In this document: positions 40,101 to 51,800 of the stretch, in pieces | Numbering within the stretch: the first letter of the stretch is position 1 | How the letters are laid out: every line of letters begins with the position of its first letter | Position numbers and translations under genes: made by a program | Notes under the pieces: model-generated | What the model was told of the DNA's origin: nothing | Seen by the model: only the letters and a program-made list of their open reading frames with translations | Databases searched by the model: none | Assembly: GCA_008933995.1 (NCBI GenBank) | Contig: WARS01000026.1 | Span: forward strand, 8,746,001 to 8,810,000 | DNA length: 64,000 nucleotides | Direction: 5' to 3' | Source: Datnioides undecimradiatus | Lineage: Eukaryota; Chordata; Actinopteri; Lobotiformes; Datnioididae

Positions 40101-40219
40101 TGGTCATTAGCAGGAATCCACTGGCAGCAGCAGACACTGGGCTGCCCGACGATTGTGTTGACCCTTCAAACTCATTGTTCTGCTTTCCAGAGCGCAGGAC
40201 CAACAGCATTGCCCTGTGA
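11104..40219 (+). CDS. grip2: Glutamate receptor-interacting protein 2 (seven PDZ domains)
   Basis: This cytoplasmic scaffold clusters and traffics AMPA receptors and other membrane proteins. Coding exons: 11104-11158, 16889-16969, 17731-17869, 19309-19454, 20905-20988, 21086-21161, 21729-21874, 23795-23942, 24040-24209, 26766-26897, 27149-27310, 28633-28819, 31656-31801, 31888-31968, 32309-32372, 32829-32974, 34666-34810, 35114-35253, 35564-35746, 35855-36014, 37240-37354, 37661-37885, 39514-39660, 40022-40219. All phases match, giving 1091 residues. PDZ domains (carboxylate-loop signature in brackets) lie at about 52-134 (SLGL), 150-238 (SFGF), 251-335 (TLGI), 463-553 (GFGI), 565-648 (ELGI), 664-747 (PLGI) and 975-1055 (DFGF). 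PDZ4-6 form the cluster that in mammals binds GluA2/3 tails. The conserved EGPYSKG and [15 protein letters not shown] match GRIP2 rather than GRIP1. I cannot tell which of the two teleost grip2 copies this is. Confidence 0.95.
11455..11493. repeat. (GT)n microsatellite
   Basis: About 19 dinucleotide units in the first grip2 intron. Confidence 0.95.
13186..13218. repeat. (GT)n microsatellite
   Basis: About 16 units, upstream of the second grip2 start exon. Further interrupted GT runs lie at 13110-13130 and 13220-13250. Confidence 0.95.
13865..13904 (+). CDS. grip2: Alternative first coding exon of grip2 ([13 protein letters not shown])
   Basis: This exon opens [13 protein letters not shown] and ends at a good donor (GTAAGA) with one base over, the same phase as the exon at 11104-11158. 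Either can therefore splice to 16889 and continue [12 protein letters not shown]. The resulting isoform would be 1086 residues. Cys3 is close to the N-terminus; in mammals an alternative GRIP/ABP N-terminus with a cysteine is palmitoylated and membrane-bound, so this may be the fish counterpart. The long 5' leader upstream includes GT-rich and purine-rich sequence (about 13060-13860). Confidence 0.75.
19942..20092 (+). mobile_element. LINE reverse-transcriptase relic
   Basis: A plus-strand frame reads [16 protein letters not shown] and, after one in-frame stop, YWLPVKTW. This pairing of a 'LQKLQNRAAR' block and a 'LHWLPV' block is typical of the C-terminal part of CR1/Rex-type non-LTR retrotransposon polymerases. 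Only about 50 codons survive and they carry a stop, so the copy is dead. It lies in the grip2 intron between 19455 and 20904; the rest of that intron is AT-rich, with nothing else that I recognise. Confidence 0.65.
22063..22107. repeat. (TA)n microsatellite
   Basis: Near-continuous TA repeat in a grip2 intron, just downstream of the exon that ends PDZ2. Confidence 0.95.
24480..24625. repeat. Dispersed-repeat fragment with poly(A) run
   Basis: The segment GAGCATGGACCCAAGTGCAG, then a poly(A) run and GGTTTATTGGCTG, resembles the end of a dispersed element that I recall from other fish genomes. It sits in the grip2 intron before 26766. A CA-rich tract follows at 25148-25188. The class is not determined. 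Confidence 0.35.
27955..28185 (+). repeat. Dispersed repeat, family A, copy 1
   Basis: It contains AAATACCTGCAAAAG, CAGCTGTACTTTGTGTTTAA, GTTAGCCTGCTAACATGCTA, GACATTAGCATTTGG and CTCACAGAGCTGC in that order. The same blocks recur at 29.1-29.95, 42.1-42.4 and 62.4-62.5 kb. It lies in the grip2 intron between linker and PDZ4 exons. Confidence 0.6.
29104..29950 (+). repeat. Dispersed repeat, family A, longest copy (degenerate)
   Basis: It starts near TAGCAATGCTACCAAAGTGG and GGACCACCACTTTGGTTTAG, continues with TTCATGTTCCCAAGTAGATG and GAATCCTAAAGAC, and ends with CCATGTTAGCATTATCATTT and TTAGCATTAGCTCAAACGCC. It appears to be a long but decayed copy of the family A element. A 77-codon open frame at 29728-29961 lies inside it and is not a gene. 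Confidence 0.5.
30699..30739. repeat. (T)nA-rich low-complexity tract ending in C run
   Basis: Four T runs separated by single A bases, followed by seven C bases, in the grip2 intron before 31656. Confidence 0.9.
33487..34060. mobile_element. LINE-tail-like insertion with 22-bp tandem array
   Basis: It begins GGAATAGAATGCCTTTTATTG, carries four 22-bp repeats (33511-33598), then AAGAGCCACTCACTCTACAG, a poly(A) run (33658-33674), and repeated TTATTGCACATT units (33800-33860). I recall similar 3' tails from fish retroelements. The class and exact ends are not certain. Confidence 0.45.
33511..33598. repeat. 22-bp tandem repeat, four copies
   Basis: The unit CACTATACACATGTACAATG plus TA repeats at 33511, 33533, 33555 and 33577. 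The last copy differs (ATGCACAATGAG). Each unit contains the palindrome ACATGT. Confidence 0.95.
36140..36627. mobile_element. Non-autonomous DNA transposon-like element with terminal inverted repeats (family B)
   Basis: The left end CAGTGGTGGAAAGGAAGTAC and the right end GTACTTTTCCACCACTG are inverted copies that match almost fully. The element is 488 bp and has no coding potential. No clear target-site duplication is visible. It lies in the grip2 intron 36015-37239. Confidence 0.6.
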
Positions 40220-40753
40220 CCACAAGGATAGACACTAGCAAGTGTAGCAATGGGACCTCAAATACACTCACCCACACACATCACATCATGCACGGTTGAG
40301 TTTGTCAAATTGTACCTCTCAGACAGAACTTCACACTCATGTACCAGGAAACAGCCACTCTCACCGCCTGAAAGCATCTCTCACACACAAGTGCATGTGT
40401 TCACTATTGCCGGTTTTAGTCACTGTGTTCACATGATGCAGTTCAGAGGAAGCTCTGGCTTCAGGGCAGCCCACCCCCCCACCCAATCGCTTCCCTCTCC
40501 AGAGGCAAAGCCACATGTAGGGTTATATAACAGGGGAGTCATAGCTTCTGACTGAGCCAGGATGTCAACACACGCGCCTCAGCTCTGGAGAGAATCAAAT
40601 GCTGCACACACACACTCTGCATATATTTACTATCTTTTGCTTTAATGAGCCTCTTGTTCCCACTGAAAGAACGTTTATCCGATTGTGTCTTTTTTTTTTT
40701 TTTTGTTGCGCACAAAGTGTACACACATGCCATGCTGTGCATATGAAACAAAA

Positions 40754-40782
40754 ACACACGCACACACACACACACACACACA
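40754..40782. repeat. (CA)n microsatellite
   Basis: Interrupted CA repeat in the grip2 3' UTR. Confidence 0.95.
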
Positions 40783-41993
40783 AGGTGTTAATGGACTCAA
40801 GGTTCGAGACACATTGTGCATATTTGAGTTATTTCAGCCACATCTTGGCTCACTGCCCTCGTTTCCAGTCTCTCCTCTGCACTGCCTGCCCCAGAGAGGG
40901 GACAGTGCCTCCAAATAGACATAAATGCCCTCTGCTACTTGCCAAGTATCATTAACTATATTTTAAAGCCCCTTATAGCTTAATACCAGGAATGCTTGTG
41001 AAGTCACTCTAACCTTTGTTATAAAGTGGGTGTCCATTGATGGATAGTTTCTGAGAGAGATAATGTTTCTTCTTTCTTTTTGTGATGACTCAGCCACATG
41101 TTCACAAAGATACAGTTTTCAGTCTCACATTCTTTCTATCACTGCATTTGCACGGACCACAGATTATTTCCCTTTCATTTTGTCACGGTTCAATCTCACT
41201 GTGTGACTGTCTGTTTCAGTGTGTGGCATCACACCAGAATGGCTTATGGGTTGGTTGGTTGGTTAGTTAGTGGTCTGTCACTGATGCTTCCTTAAGTGAA
41301 TCACATCTTTTCCCAAAAATGGGTGATGAAATGCCTTTCAGTTTTCAGTGATGAATGAAACTGTCACATCTGACTAGACTGATTAACAGTTTTAGTCATC
41401 TCTGCAGTGGCTGTTACTTTTACCAGTATCTACAAGCATGTTAAGCATGCATAGGGTTTCTCCTCAGCAAGTAGCTCTTCCTTATCCTAAAACAACATTG
41501 GAGGCATTTCCATGAAGTTTATTCTGTAGCAAATCTGGCCTGCTAATCCAGCTGCTTCTCTGGAAACATGTTTTGTTTCATATATGTCAGGCTAATGTGT
41601 GATATTTGGAGCCTCAGAGACTGATTCATCCTTGGGACAGTAACTTTTTTCAGTCTGATTTGAAGCTAATGTTGAATATTAAATGTCATGTTGTATACAG
41701 AGGCCTATTTTTAAGGTTTTATATTAATTTACTGTATTGTGTTTATTTTACTGTATAATGTATCATGGTATGCAGTGCTTTATTTTTATTTACAGTACAT
41801 GCACATACAGTATAGTATCTCCATGTAAGGCTGCGATACTGAATGTTGCTGCACATCTTTTTTTGATTTATTTCCACATCCTCCCTGAATATGTCAGGAA
41901 TCGTTTCAAAGGAACTTGAAAGATTTATTGGATATTATTTTATTTTTGTTATTTAATTTATTATAAATTAAGGAATTTATTTCTTTTTATTAG

Positions 41994-41999
41994 AATAAA
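41994..41999 (+). terminator. grip2: Likely grip2 poly(A) signal
   Basis: AATAAA inside an AT-rich block. No closer canonical signal with good context was seen. Confidence 0.6.
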
Positions 42000-42015
42000 G
42001 TTATGAAACCATCAT

Positions 42016-43890
42016 TGATTTTGCTGTTGACAAAGAGAACCATGTTATTTCATTTGGCTCTCTCCAGCTAGATAAATCCACACCTATCCAAAAGTCAACA
42101 AAGTATTTGCTGGAGACTATCTGTTGGTTGTCCACTATTTCAATCCAGCCTGAAATATCCCAACAACTGCGTAATGGATATTCATGAAATTTGGCTCAGA
42201 GACTCATGTTGTAGATGACTTGTAATAACTTTGCTGATCAGCTGACTTGTACCAATCTCAGGTCAACACTTGGTTGGTTTATGATAAAATACCTGCACAA
42301 CTACAGACATTCCCCTCCCATCAGCCACAGCTGTACTTTGTCTTCAGAGCTAATTGGTGAATGTTAGCATGTTACTGTATGTAGGTGAAAACAGTAATTA
42401 CTGTACCTGCTGGGAGAAAATGGTCCATGAAAAGGACACTCAAAAATAGACCCTACACATTTGGTCTGCTTTGAGTCAACATTTTGTCACTTCTCTAATA
42501 GTAACACACTAAAAATCTGCTTAGAATCAAAAGGTTTTTGTGAATTTGGGACAAACTTTTCCCTGTAGTTGATCATGTTGACTGATATCATCAGTGGAAG
42601 ATTCCAGCATTTTCCACCCTTGTGGATTTCAATAATCAAGACAAGTGCTTGACTGCTTTATATTGGGCTTTTCTATCTTTTATGCAAATCTGCAAAGCTA
42701 GTAGGCTTTCACTTCACTCTGCAAATGATTAAATCTAAAGTGCTAGTTTTATTAACTTACATGTGTCTCACTTGACTCTTCAAAGAAAAACCTCTGGTAA
42801 CGTGATTTCACAATGTGCTGTCTCATTTCCGTGGAGCATGAGCCTGTGCCTCCGCCAGCACTCAGTTGCTTATGTTGACCATCCAGGTGACGTAAGTCTC
42901 TGCAGGTTCAGTGCCTCAAGGGCAACAGATAGTAGGACCAGAGACATGCCCAAATAAGCTAGTCCCATCTTTGTGGGCAAGATGTCAATGCAGTTGCCAC
43001 CTGCTGGGGGGAGGCGTTAGACTGATGGTTGGACGGACACCCAGAAAAATTTAGGACAAAGGTCAATGGAGTGTCACAGGGAGTTGGGTCGGGGTGGTGT
43101 AATTGACTCTTTACATGTAGTATTTGAACATCCTGTAGACATTTTTAGGGTGGTATCAAGATGCAATGTATGTATATGATTTATACAAGTAGCACCCAGT
43201 CAAATAGACACTATTAATGTATGGTTATATGATCACATCTACTGCTCACAATTCAAAACTAAAGGAAAAAGGGTTGGGTAACAGGTAAAGGTGTATGCAA
43301 CAACTTATAAATAAACCATAGCCGATATGCGCACACACTACTGAGTGCTTGTAGTTAAGTTGTCTTGAAACTTAAGAACTGCAATGATATCCGGCTTAGT
43401 GTCATTCCTGCAGAGCCCGTGTGTGCGAAGACAGCTAAGATGATATTGTGGTGAAATTTAGTCTCTAAATCATTTGTGCAATGCTAGATCTCATTTTAGC
43501 AAACAGCTCTTTCAAATGCAGTCATGATTATTATCGTTAGAATTCTACTTTTTAAATGATACAGCCAGTGATGTACAGTGTAATTTCATTGTACGAATCA
43601 GGTGCAAACACCTACTGGTTTTTGCTTCCTACTGGTAGTTTATTACAGGTACACAGGACATTTTGGAGGAAGTGTGTTTGTAAATACTAGGTATCTATGA
43701 GGTACAGTATTAGGAAACTGCAATATTCTGCAGAACTGTTAAAAGCATAAATATTCCATGGTGATGATGGGCTAGCAAAACTGCACAGTAAGGTAGTAAA
43801 CAGGACTTTAAGAGAAAATCTCTGGTGGTGGTTGGTGAAAAACATTATCAAAATAGAGTCAGGACATTTTTGGGTGAACTGCACAAACTT
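42016..43890. other. Intergenic region between grip2 and slc6a6 (tail to tail)
   Basis: It holds a family A repeat copy (about 42115-42385) and otherwise unique AT-rich sequence. No gene seen. Confidence 0.5.
42115..42385 (+). repeat. Dispersed repeat, family A, copy 3
   Basis: Blocks GAAATATCCCAACAACTGCG, TTCATGAAATTTGGCTCAG, AAATACCTGCACAACTACAG, CAGCTGTACTTTGTCTTCAG and GAATGTTAGCATG occur in the same order as in the other copies. Confidence 0.6.
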
Positions 43891-43912
43891 CTATAGAGTT
43901 AACAGGATAAAC

Positions 43913-43918
43913 TTTATT
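43913..43918 (-). terminator. slc6a6: Likely slc6a6 poly(A) signal
   Basis: AATAAA on the minus strand, about 1.9 kb after the stop codon. Closer AATAAA copies exist (about 44180 and 45117), so shorter 3' UTRs are possible. Confidence 0.45.
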
Positions 43919-44055
43919 GTTCCAGTACTAGTAGTATCTTGTTGGACCCTCCATTCAACATCAGTTATGAGTTGTGTAATAAAATCTCTAACAGGTAAGT
44001 CATGTTGCTAAATAACTTTTTTTTCACCTTCAAAAATGTATCTATTTCCAAATAT

Positions 44056-44091
44056 TTAAGGTAATAAATAGATCTGTATTTATTACCTTAA
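44056..44091. repeat. Perfect 15-bp inverted repeat in slc6a6 3' UTR
   Basis: TTAAGGTAATAAATA (44056-44070), a six-base spacer, and the exact reverse complement TATTTATTACCTTAA (44077-44091). In RNA it would form a stable AU-rich hairpin containing UAUUUAUUA. Confidence 0.95.
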
Positions 44092-45812
44092 GACACCAGT
44101 AAATGTGTGAATGCTTCTGAACTGTTCATATTGTGGGGGGGGAAGTTATTGACACATAAAAATCCCAAAGAAAAAGATGTTTATTTTTAATCTATATAGA
44201 AATGATGCAATGTGCATCTCAAAGGGGACAACTGTGAGACAAAAATACTTTGGTACACTTGACTTTCCAAGTAGCACAAGATATTTTACAGACAAAGCAG
44301 CACGGTACTGTGGTGGCTCCTGCACACGCTTCACAATGACAAATCCTTCAGATACTGTATTTAACTGTGCGAATTGGCGCATTGCTTTAACATTTCAGTT
44401 CTGTTAAATTTGATGGTGCATTTTGAATGAGCAGAAAATGCCATTGCTTAAATGAAACTGAAATTGAATTTAAAAAAAATGTAATCTGGGCTCATACTGT
44501 AACCCATATTTAGAAAATAAATTGTGTTTTCAGTAAAATTAATTATTCAATCAGTGACGCTGTTCATATGATGTACAGTATAAAATTGTTACAAAAAGGC
44601 ATATGTGATTTACAAACAATTCAAATTCTACAATACAAATGCCTAAAGTGAACATTAGAAACTAGAATCCAGTGGTAGTTCTGCAGAGCATGTCTGCTAC
44701 TGAAATGAGCACAATGGAGAGAGCTGTTAGGATGTTTACCAAAAAAAGTTATGCTTTTACTGTTTAAGTGATGTTCTCACAGATAATTATGAATCAGAAT
44801 GTTTGATGTCAGATTTCTACTCTATTTTTTTCATTGTCTTAGCAAGGAGACAACTAGATACTGTATATCAAAGTTCACAATATCAAAAAGTTAGAAGCTA
44901 AAAATATTTTCCTCCTGAATGTGTTGCAAATGTAACTGCAATACCTTGCAACAATAAAAACAAATACTACAATAAAGGTCAAACGACATATAAAGTGCAA
45001 AAAGAGGTTTCAATAAATGCACTGGGACTGACTATAGTAGTCACACAGGCAGTGTACAAATACCCTAAAAATGCCACTTCCCTTTTCTCCTTACTTTCTC
45101 TTCCTTAGCTGTTCTCTTTTATTATTTTGTGTTTGAGGATGGATCTCCGTATGAATGCATTTCTCACAGTATTTGGCCAAGGCCTTGTTCAACTTGTAAC
45201 TTAAAAGGACATCAAGCATGATTAACTCTATACACTGCATATTGCCACTGAATATGTTACAGATACGTATGCACTCCGATAGATGTGGTTGGCTCATGGT
45301 ACATTCATTTTCACTGCAGGGATGAAGAACAACAACAACAAGAGATTAGAAGTTGTCCTGGGCAACGAGACTGCCACAATTACGTAAGGGTGTTTGGAAA
45401 TTTTCTACCTTTTAGACAGTTAATTACATTGTTTTAGTTTCCTGAATTTATGTGAATTGAGAATTTCATCTGTTCTTCTACTACACCAAAAAAAGCAAAT
45501 TCCTTCTCTCCGGAATCAACCGAAATGTAGTAAACATTGAACATGATCTATCTCAAAATACTGCCTAAACTGAGATCAGTGCCAACTACAGCGACAACAG
45601 TTGTAACGTCAACAATATTGATATAGTAAAAAATAAAAAAAAATTACAAGAAAAAAAATTACAACAATAATATATATCTCTCCTCATAGAAATCAAACCA
45701 GAGTATCTCTAACGTGAATATATTTAACAATGTAAACCTACCATTATCAATGTTAGCAAATATGATAATAACACAGAAAGCACATCAATCTTATTCCTCT
45801 CACAGAGAGCGC

Positions 45813-48800
45813 TCACATCATTGTTTCTACAATGGTGTGGGTGGGCTTCATCAAGCCATTGTTCCCATTTGGGTCCAGGGGCTGTGTCAGCTCACTGCCC
45901 TTCAAGCTGTATTCTTTCGGGCGAGAGCTCACGCCTGACTTTGCTGGGGCCGCCACGGCTTTGATCCTCTGAGGGAAGGAAGTGAGAGATCAGATTAATG
46001 ATCTTCAGAAACTGGAGACTGGAGTTTCAGCCTCAATAAGACAGTTATCGAATATAAAATGGAAAACACTGTAATTAAACATGTATTGCATGTAATATTT
46101 GCAAATGAAATAATTCAAGTCATGTCAATTCTTTCAATAGAAGATAGATATCACTCTTATATCTGTAGCTAGATATGAAGCTATAGCCAGCCTGGGTGCA
46201 AGGTAAGGACGAGGGGAGATTATTGACGGAAACATCTTGCAGGACAACCTTTCTTATACTTTGTTGGATGTGGGCTAACGTTAGCTAGAATAAGTCATTT
46301 TTTAGTTGGTTATGGAAATATGGGAGACAACCCACATTAAACAAATTTGAGGGATTTGTCAATATTAAGTTACTTCAGCTTTGCTTATGGAGTTCTCTGC
46401 CGCTTGGATGAATGAAGCAGGTCAGGTTGTGCCCCAGGCTAAAAAGGAGACACTCAGCACAGCTAAAACTATGATATACATTTCTATTTTTGTTATTATT
46501 TCCATTACTTATCTACTTTGCAACACAAAAAAACAGAGGTTACTTGTTAATGTACAGGCAAAGCTCACCTCGATCAGGGGTCCCTCAGACTGTAAGATCT
46601 TGATGACCATCACCATGGGGATGCAGATCATGGAGGACAGGGCCAAACACCAGCCCAGACCGATGGCCCAGTCTGGGTACTCATACACCTTGTTATAGGT
46701 CAAGGGCTTGTACTTCACCAGGGAGAAGATGAAGCAGCCCTGAAAAACAAACACAGTAAAACTCTCATACACCTTGAGAGTATCAACAAGTCACATGTCC
46801 ATGACTCCAACACAGTAAAGTGAGACTCCAAAAGCTGCCACTAGTCTCTCACCATGCAGAGGACAGGAGTGATTATGGTCCAGCTCCATTTCATCCATGG
46901 GTTTGGTCTATAGCCAATCATATCCTCAAGTCCATCATAGAAATTATCAACACCTGTTAAAATAAAAAGAAAATTAACAGGTTTAATGAAATAATGAAGA
47001 TTGCTCTACTGTTCATGTTTTATGGTTTGTTATTGTAGAATGACCTTCACATCTACCTTAGGAAATTAGCAGGTTTATAGCCCCTTATCTTTGTTGTCTG
47101 CCCTAAACTGCAGGAAATGTATTCCCACTGGATCATGTACCATGTACTGTATATAGTATAAACAGTCTTGCTTTGTCAGTTATAACTAGCTTACTAGGCC
47201 ATCCCTTATCTGTGTTGATTGTAGTGAGCTATGTATTTTATTGCAATGTTCAGTGGATGTGTGCACTGTGCGGCACATGTGCCTAATGTTTATTATCATG
47301 ATCCTTTGTGTGGGTTGTGTGCATGTTGTTTTATTCTGTTTCAGTTCCTTTTTAACTTCTTGTGAGATGAGCTTAAATTTTAATGTTTATCTTCATTAAT
47401 AAGCATTATAGATGAATACATAAATCCTAGCAGCTGGTAAAGTCCTTTGTGATGCTCCTACAAAAGCTGGGTTCTGGGGTTTTACAGGGAGGACCCTCTC
47501 TGCAATGGTAGGAAGCTTACTGAAGAAATATATTTAAATATCTGGAAACTCTTTAGATTTATCCTGCAACCTCTTCAGGGGTCTGAACCCCAAGTTGTAT
47601 GTTTTGGCATTTTCCCTTAACAAAGAGATCAGTGTAAAGAGCTTATCAGGGGAGACATTTTGAGTGGGATGTCAGTGTTATTTTAGAATATGCATTTCCT
47701 ACTTGCAATTTATTTGTCATGAATTGAATATTTTGGATATTTGTGTGGATAGTAGAGCAAACCACTGTATTGTAAACCCCTTAATATATCTATAGCATTC
47801 TAAACACACTTAATCACAGCAGTCACATCACAATATACATTTAGTGGTTTATAATTTATAATTTCTTTCAGTTTAAAAAAATTAAACTGCTTCACACAAA
47901 CAGTTTAATGTGTTATTAAACTAGTTTATTAATGGAAGATGCATAATTGCTCTTTTTCCAATTGGAGGTTTTCTCATTAAGCTAAATGTTGTTGTTTTTT
48001 TTTTCATCAATACCTGTATGATATAAACTGGTGGGAGGCAACCCTGGATAGCCAGTCATAGGACAATCACCCCCCACCCTCCACCCCCCCACCATGCCCC
48101 TGCATGCAGTTAAACATATTTACTACTGACATAGAGGGAACCACAAGGACACCTTTGTTTACCACCAAAGAGATCGTTTGTGCTTTTTTTCCCCCTCACC
48201 AATTCTCCAGGATTGTTACTTTGAAAAACGACACACACTACAGAAATCGATCACATAGAGTCGTTTCCACTTACCATAAACCCAGGCTACAGCAATGCAT
48301 TCAAAGAATGCAACCCACAAAAGGCACACACCACTGGCTGCATAGTAGTCAAAGAGTTGAAACACATACATGCCACCCTGAAAAAAGGGGAAAAAGGAAA
48401 GCTGCATTAATTATCTCTGTGACGTGTTTGTGTGAAGAAGAGAAAGTCACAAAGATGGAAGGGGGGTATTAAAGCAGGCAGAGTGGGCGTGGGGTGTTGA
48501 AAGCGATGCAAAAGAATGCTGGCGCCCTACCAACAGAGCCAGAGTTCAACAGGTGCTGAGACGTCATTGAACCATGGTTAACTGCTAAACGGAAAACGGC
48601 ATTCCGAATTGTTCCATTCAGACACACAGGATGTGACTGGTGAAGGTGGTAGGAAGCCATATTTGGTCTTAACAATGCAGCAGCCAGCAAGCAAGTGGAA
48701 AGTCTGTGGCGCTATCACTGCAACTGATCTGAACACACAGGGTCTTTTTTCCTTTTCTAAACAGGAGTAGCAGGAGATGACAGAGCACACAGGCTCCACA

Positions 48801-51800
48801 AAGTGACTTTTGGTGAACTTACTTTCGTTACCATGGCGAGTCCCAGGAGATAGCTTATGAAACACATCACAGCTATGAAGATCTCTCGTCGGTAGCCCTT
48901 TCTTAGGAGGGACGGATAAAGATCCACAATAGAGGTGATCTGTCCTTCCACTTCAACAAACTGTGGGGACAAAAGCAACTATTAAGTTCTCATAGGGGGA
49001 GAAAAAAAAATCAATGTCTCTTTCTGTGTACAGGCAGCTCTTGGTTTGCCTCCATAAACCAGTGATTAGAGAATGAGAGCCGTCTTTGTTGGCCAGTAAT
49101 GAGAATTTAAACAGGGCTCCTCTCTGCAGCCCGGGTTTGTTGCTACCAAGACACAACAGAAACAAAACAACAGTGAATCACTGTCTCAGTCTCCCTGTCT
49201 GTGTCTCTCTCTTGGTCCCCTGTGTCTCCACATTGCCTCATAAGACACATAATGTCATAACTAAATTATGAAATTGTTCCTACTTATCAGCATGCACTGT
49301 CTTTATGCACTAAGAACATGCTCCTTTGTTGCATGAAAACCCAACAAAAACCCCTTACATAACAGTGGCACGTATGTGTGAGCGATGTTAACAATATATA
49401 GCATTCAGGGCTACTAATCTGCATGAAATTTATGGTCAAAAATGCACCCACACACACAAACACAGACACAGATACACACTGTCACTGGCACTATTTCTCT
49501 CATGGACATGGCTGCATTTACATGTGCTCAAATTTAGAGCATCAGCCTGATCTCACAGTTGGTTGAGATGAGTAGCCGGCCATGTGCAGGACTGAGTTAG
49601 CACAGGAGTAAAATTACACTTGGAGGCAGGAAATGTGATACAGCCGGAGAATCCTTCAGGCGTAGACTTGTGTTTTGTCTGCTTAGATTATATTCTCCTA
49701 ATCAAAGATCTGCCTTCTGGATCGCTTGCATGCAAGCTATTATAATGTCCGCTCCTAACTAAATGTTTGGCAAACGTCCATAAATGTCTAAAAACTTAAT
49801 TTGTGGTATTAAAGGGCATTAGAAGGGCTATAATCCTCACACAGTGCAGTCGAGAGTGGCAGTTAAATCTCTTTGTAAGAGCAGGCTGCTTTTCCTGTCT
49901 GTCAGTTATCTGATACCTTGGAGACATCAGATGTGGATCAGAGAGACACTAAATGTGTTTTACACATTGGGGCTGGCATGAGCCAACTAACCCATGGGAC
50001 ATGGCAAGTGTCTGTGTTGAATTAATGGGCAGTACACCAACTAACTATTCTGTACATAGCTTAACACCACAGACATTGTGAAAATACCAACCTGACTGTC
50101 GAGGCCCAGAAGCAGCAGCATGATAAAGAAGAGGATGGCCCAGAGGGTTGGCAGCGGCATCATGGACACAGCTTTTGGGTAGGCAATGAAGGCCAAGCCG
50201 GGACCTGGAGGGAGAACAAAGAGGGGATGGGGAGAATGGGGTGGAGAACTGAATTAACATTTCTATCTGATTTCAGCTTGGACGACATTAGGGGATTGGA
50301 GAAATAATGTAAAGATAGAGCTAGAGAGGATGAGCGGGGTGTGGCACTGCCAGTAATCTACAGGCAATAGCATCTAGTATGTCCAACAATTTAAAGGCAT
50401 GAGATAATTTAAGCAGACTGACTGTTCATTCATTTAAAACCCTGTGTGTTGAGTGGCTATGATGGAGTAAAATTCCCCTTAGAATAATAATTCATGCTCA
50501 ACTGTCCTGTATGTTAATTACATGCAGGACAAACAGGAACAACCATACTTTACTACTGTACATATTGTGTCTTTACACAGTCCATATAACATATCTGCCC
50601 ACTGTTGATACTGTTCATAACATAATCAGACCATCTCATAAAATGCCAAACTACATTTCTTGTACTGGTGTTAACTGTGTGCAATAACAATACAGTGGAA
50701 TATTATCTAATGTAATCTAATCTAATCACAACTAAACAAAGCAGATGAGGATTTTAGCAAAGCCAAGAACCAGTTCAAGTGGATATAATAAGAGCATGAG
50801 ACACAAAGTCAGCAGCCGCGTAAACTATCACCTCAACTGAACAGTTGAGCAAAAATCAGGTCATTTGTCTATCAAAAAAAAAAGCTCTAATATATGAGTT
50901 TTTGTTGCGTTTTCATTTATGATGGAATATCTTGTTTGTGCACGCTAGCATGCCATCACTGAATTAATGACAATGTCATACAATTATAGTTTGATCTCAC
51001 ATAATTATGTTCAAGTTGCAGGTTTGAAGACGGCAAAAGTTTACTTTTAACTGAACAGAGCGAGCATGCTGAAAGAAGATGCATCTCTTCAAAGTCCACA
51101 TAGAGAATAAAGGAAGGCAGAAACAGAACCAGTGGCGTCCACCTCAGGAGATCCACAGCTTGTTAACAGAACTGGCTGCTGGTCAGAAATATCACCTCAG
51201 GGTGCCAATGCACCTGCAGTAGAGTACAAACAGTACGTTGCCAATCTTCTGACCAATGTCCCCTGGTCAAAAAGATGGAAAGCTCCTAATGACGTGAGCA
51301 GGTTGAATGTGGGACATGAGGAAGCCTGGTGCCATTGAACACCTGTTATAATGATGATGGCCTAGTGCTGGAGCTCTTTAACAACACAGTTCACTGTGAA
51401 GCTAAAACACACAGCACTTGGCCAATGCAATGTAATCGGTCCTCAGAAAAGGTGGAACATATTTCACACAGATGTAACAATTCTGTTTCTTTTATTCAAG
51501 GAGTGTGCAATTGCCGATACCTCTACATTTCAGCATCACCGTTTCCGAGACTTACTTACAGCTTTCTAACAACTCACTTGAATTACTTTTCCCCCTTTTT
51601 TGAAACTGGCTTTTGCTTGATTAACTCAGCAGCGCCCACCATCACTGCTGCCATCACCTTGGACCCTCGTACCTGACTCTGCCACATCGGCAATGTCCAC
51701 CCCTTGTTCTTGTGCCATGAAGCCCAGGACGGAAAATATTGCGAAGCCAGACACAAAACTGGTACCGCTGTTGAGGCCTCCCAGCAGCAAACAGTCCCTA

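Larger units (their letters stand above)
40220..42015 (+). other. grip2: grip2 3' UTR
   Basis: No coding frame continues after the TGA at 40217-40219. The first good poly(A) signal is AATAAA at 41994-41999, giving a UTR of about 1.8 kb. It contains a CA microsatellite and AT-rich blocks in its last 300 bases. Confidence 0.6.

Noticed and set aside
48515..48560. A-box-like TGGCTCTGTTGGTAGGGCG on the minus strand
   Set aside because: No B box (GGTTCGAATCC-like) follows and no cloverleaf forms; at most a tRNA-derived repeat relic.
51132..51676. Two overlapping open frames (68 and 115 codons) in an slc6a6 intron
   Set aside because: There is no recognisable domain, and the second frame only opens into the antisense of the next exon.
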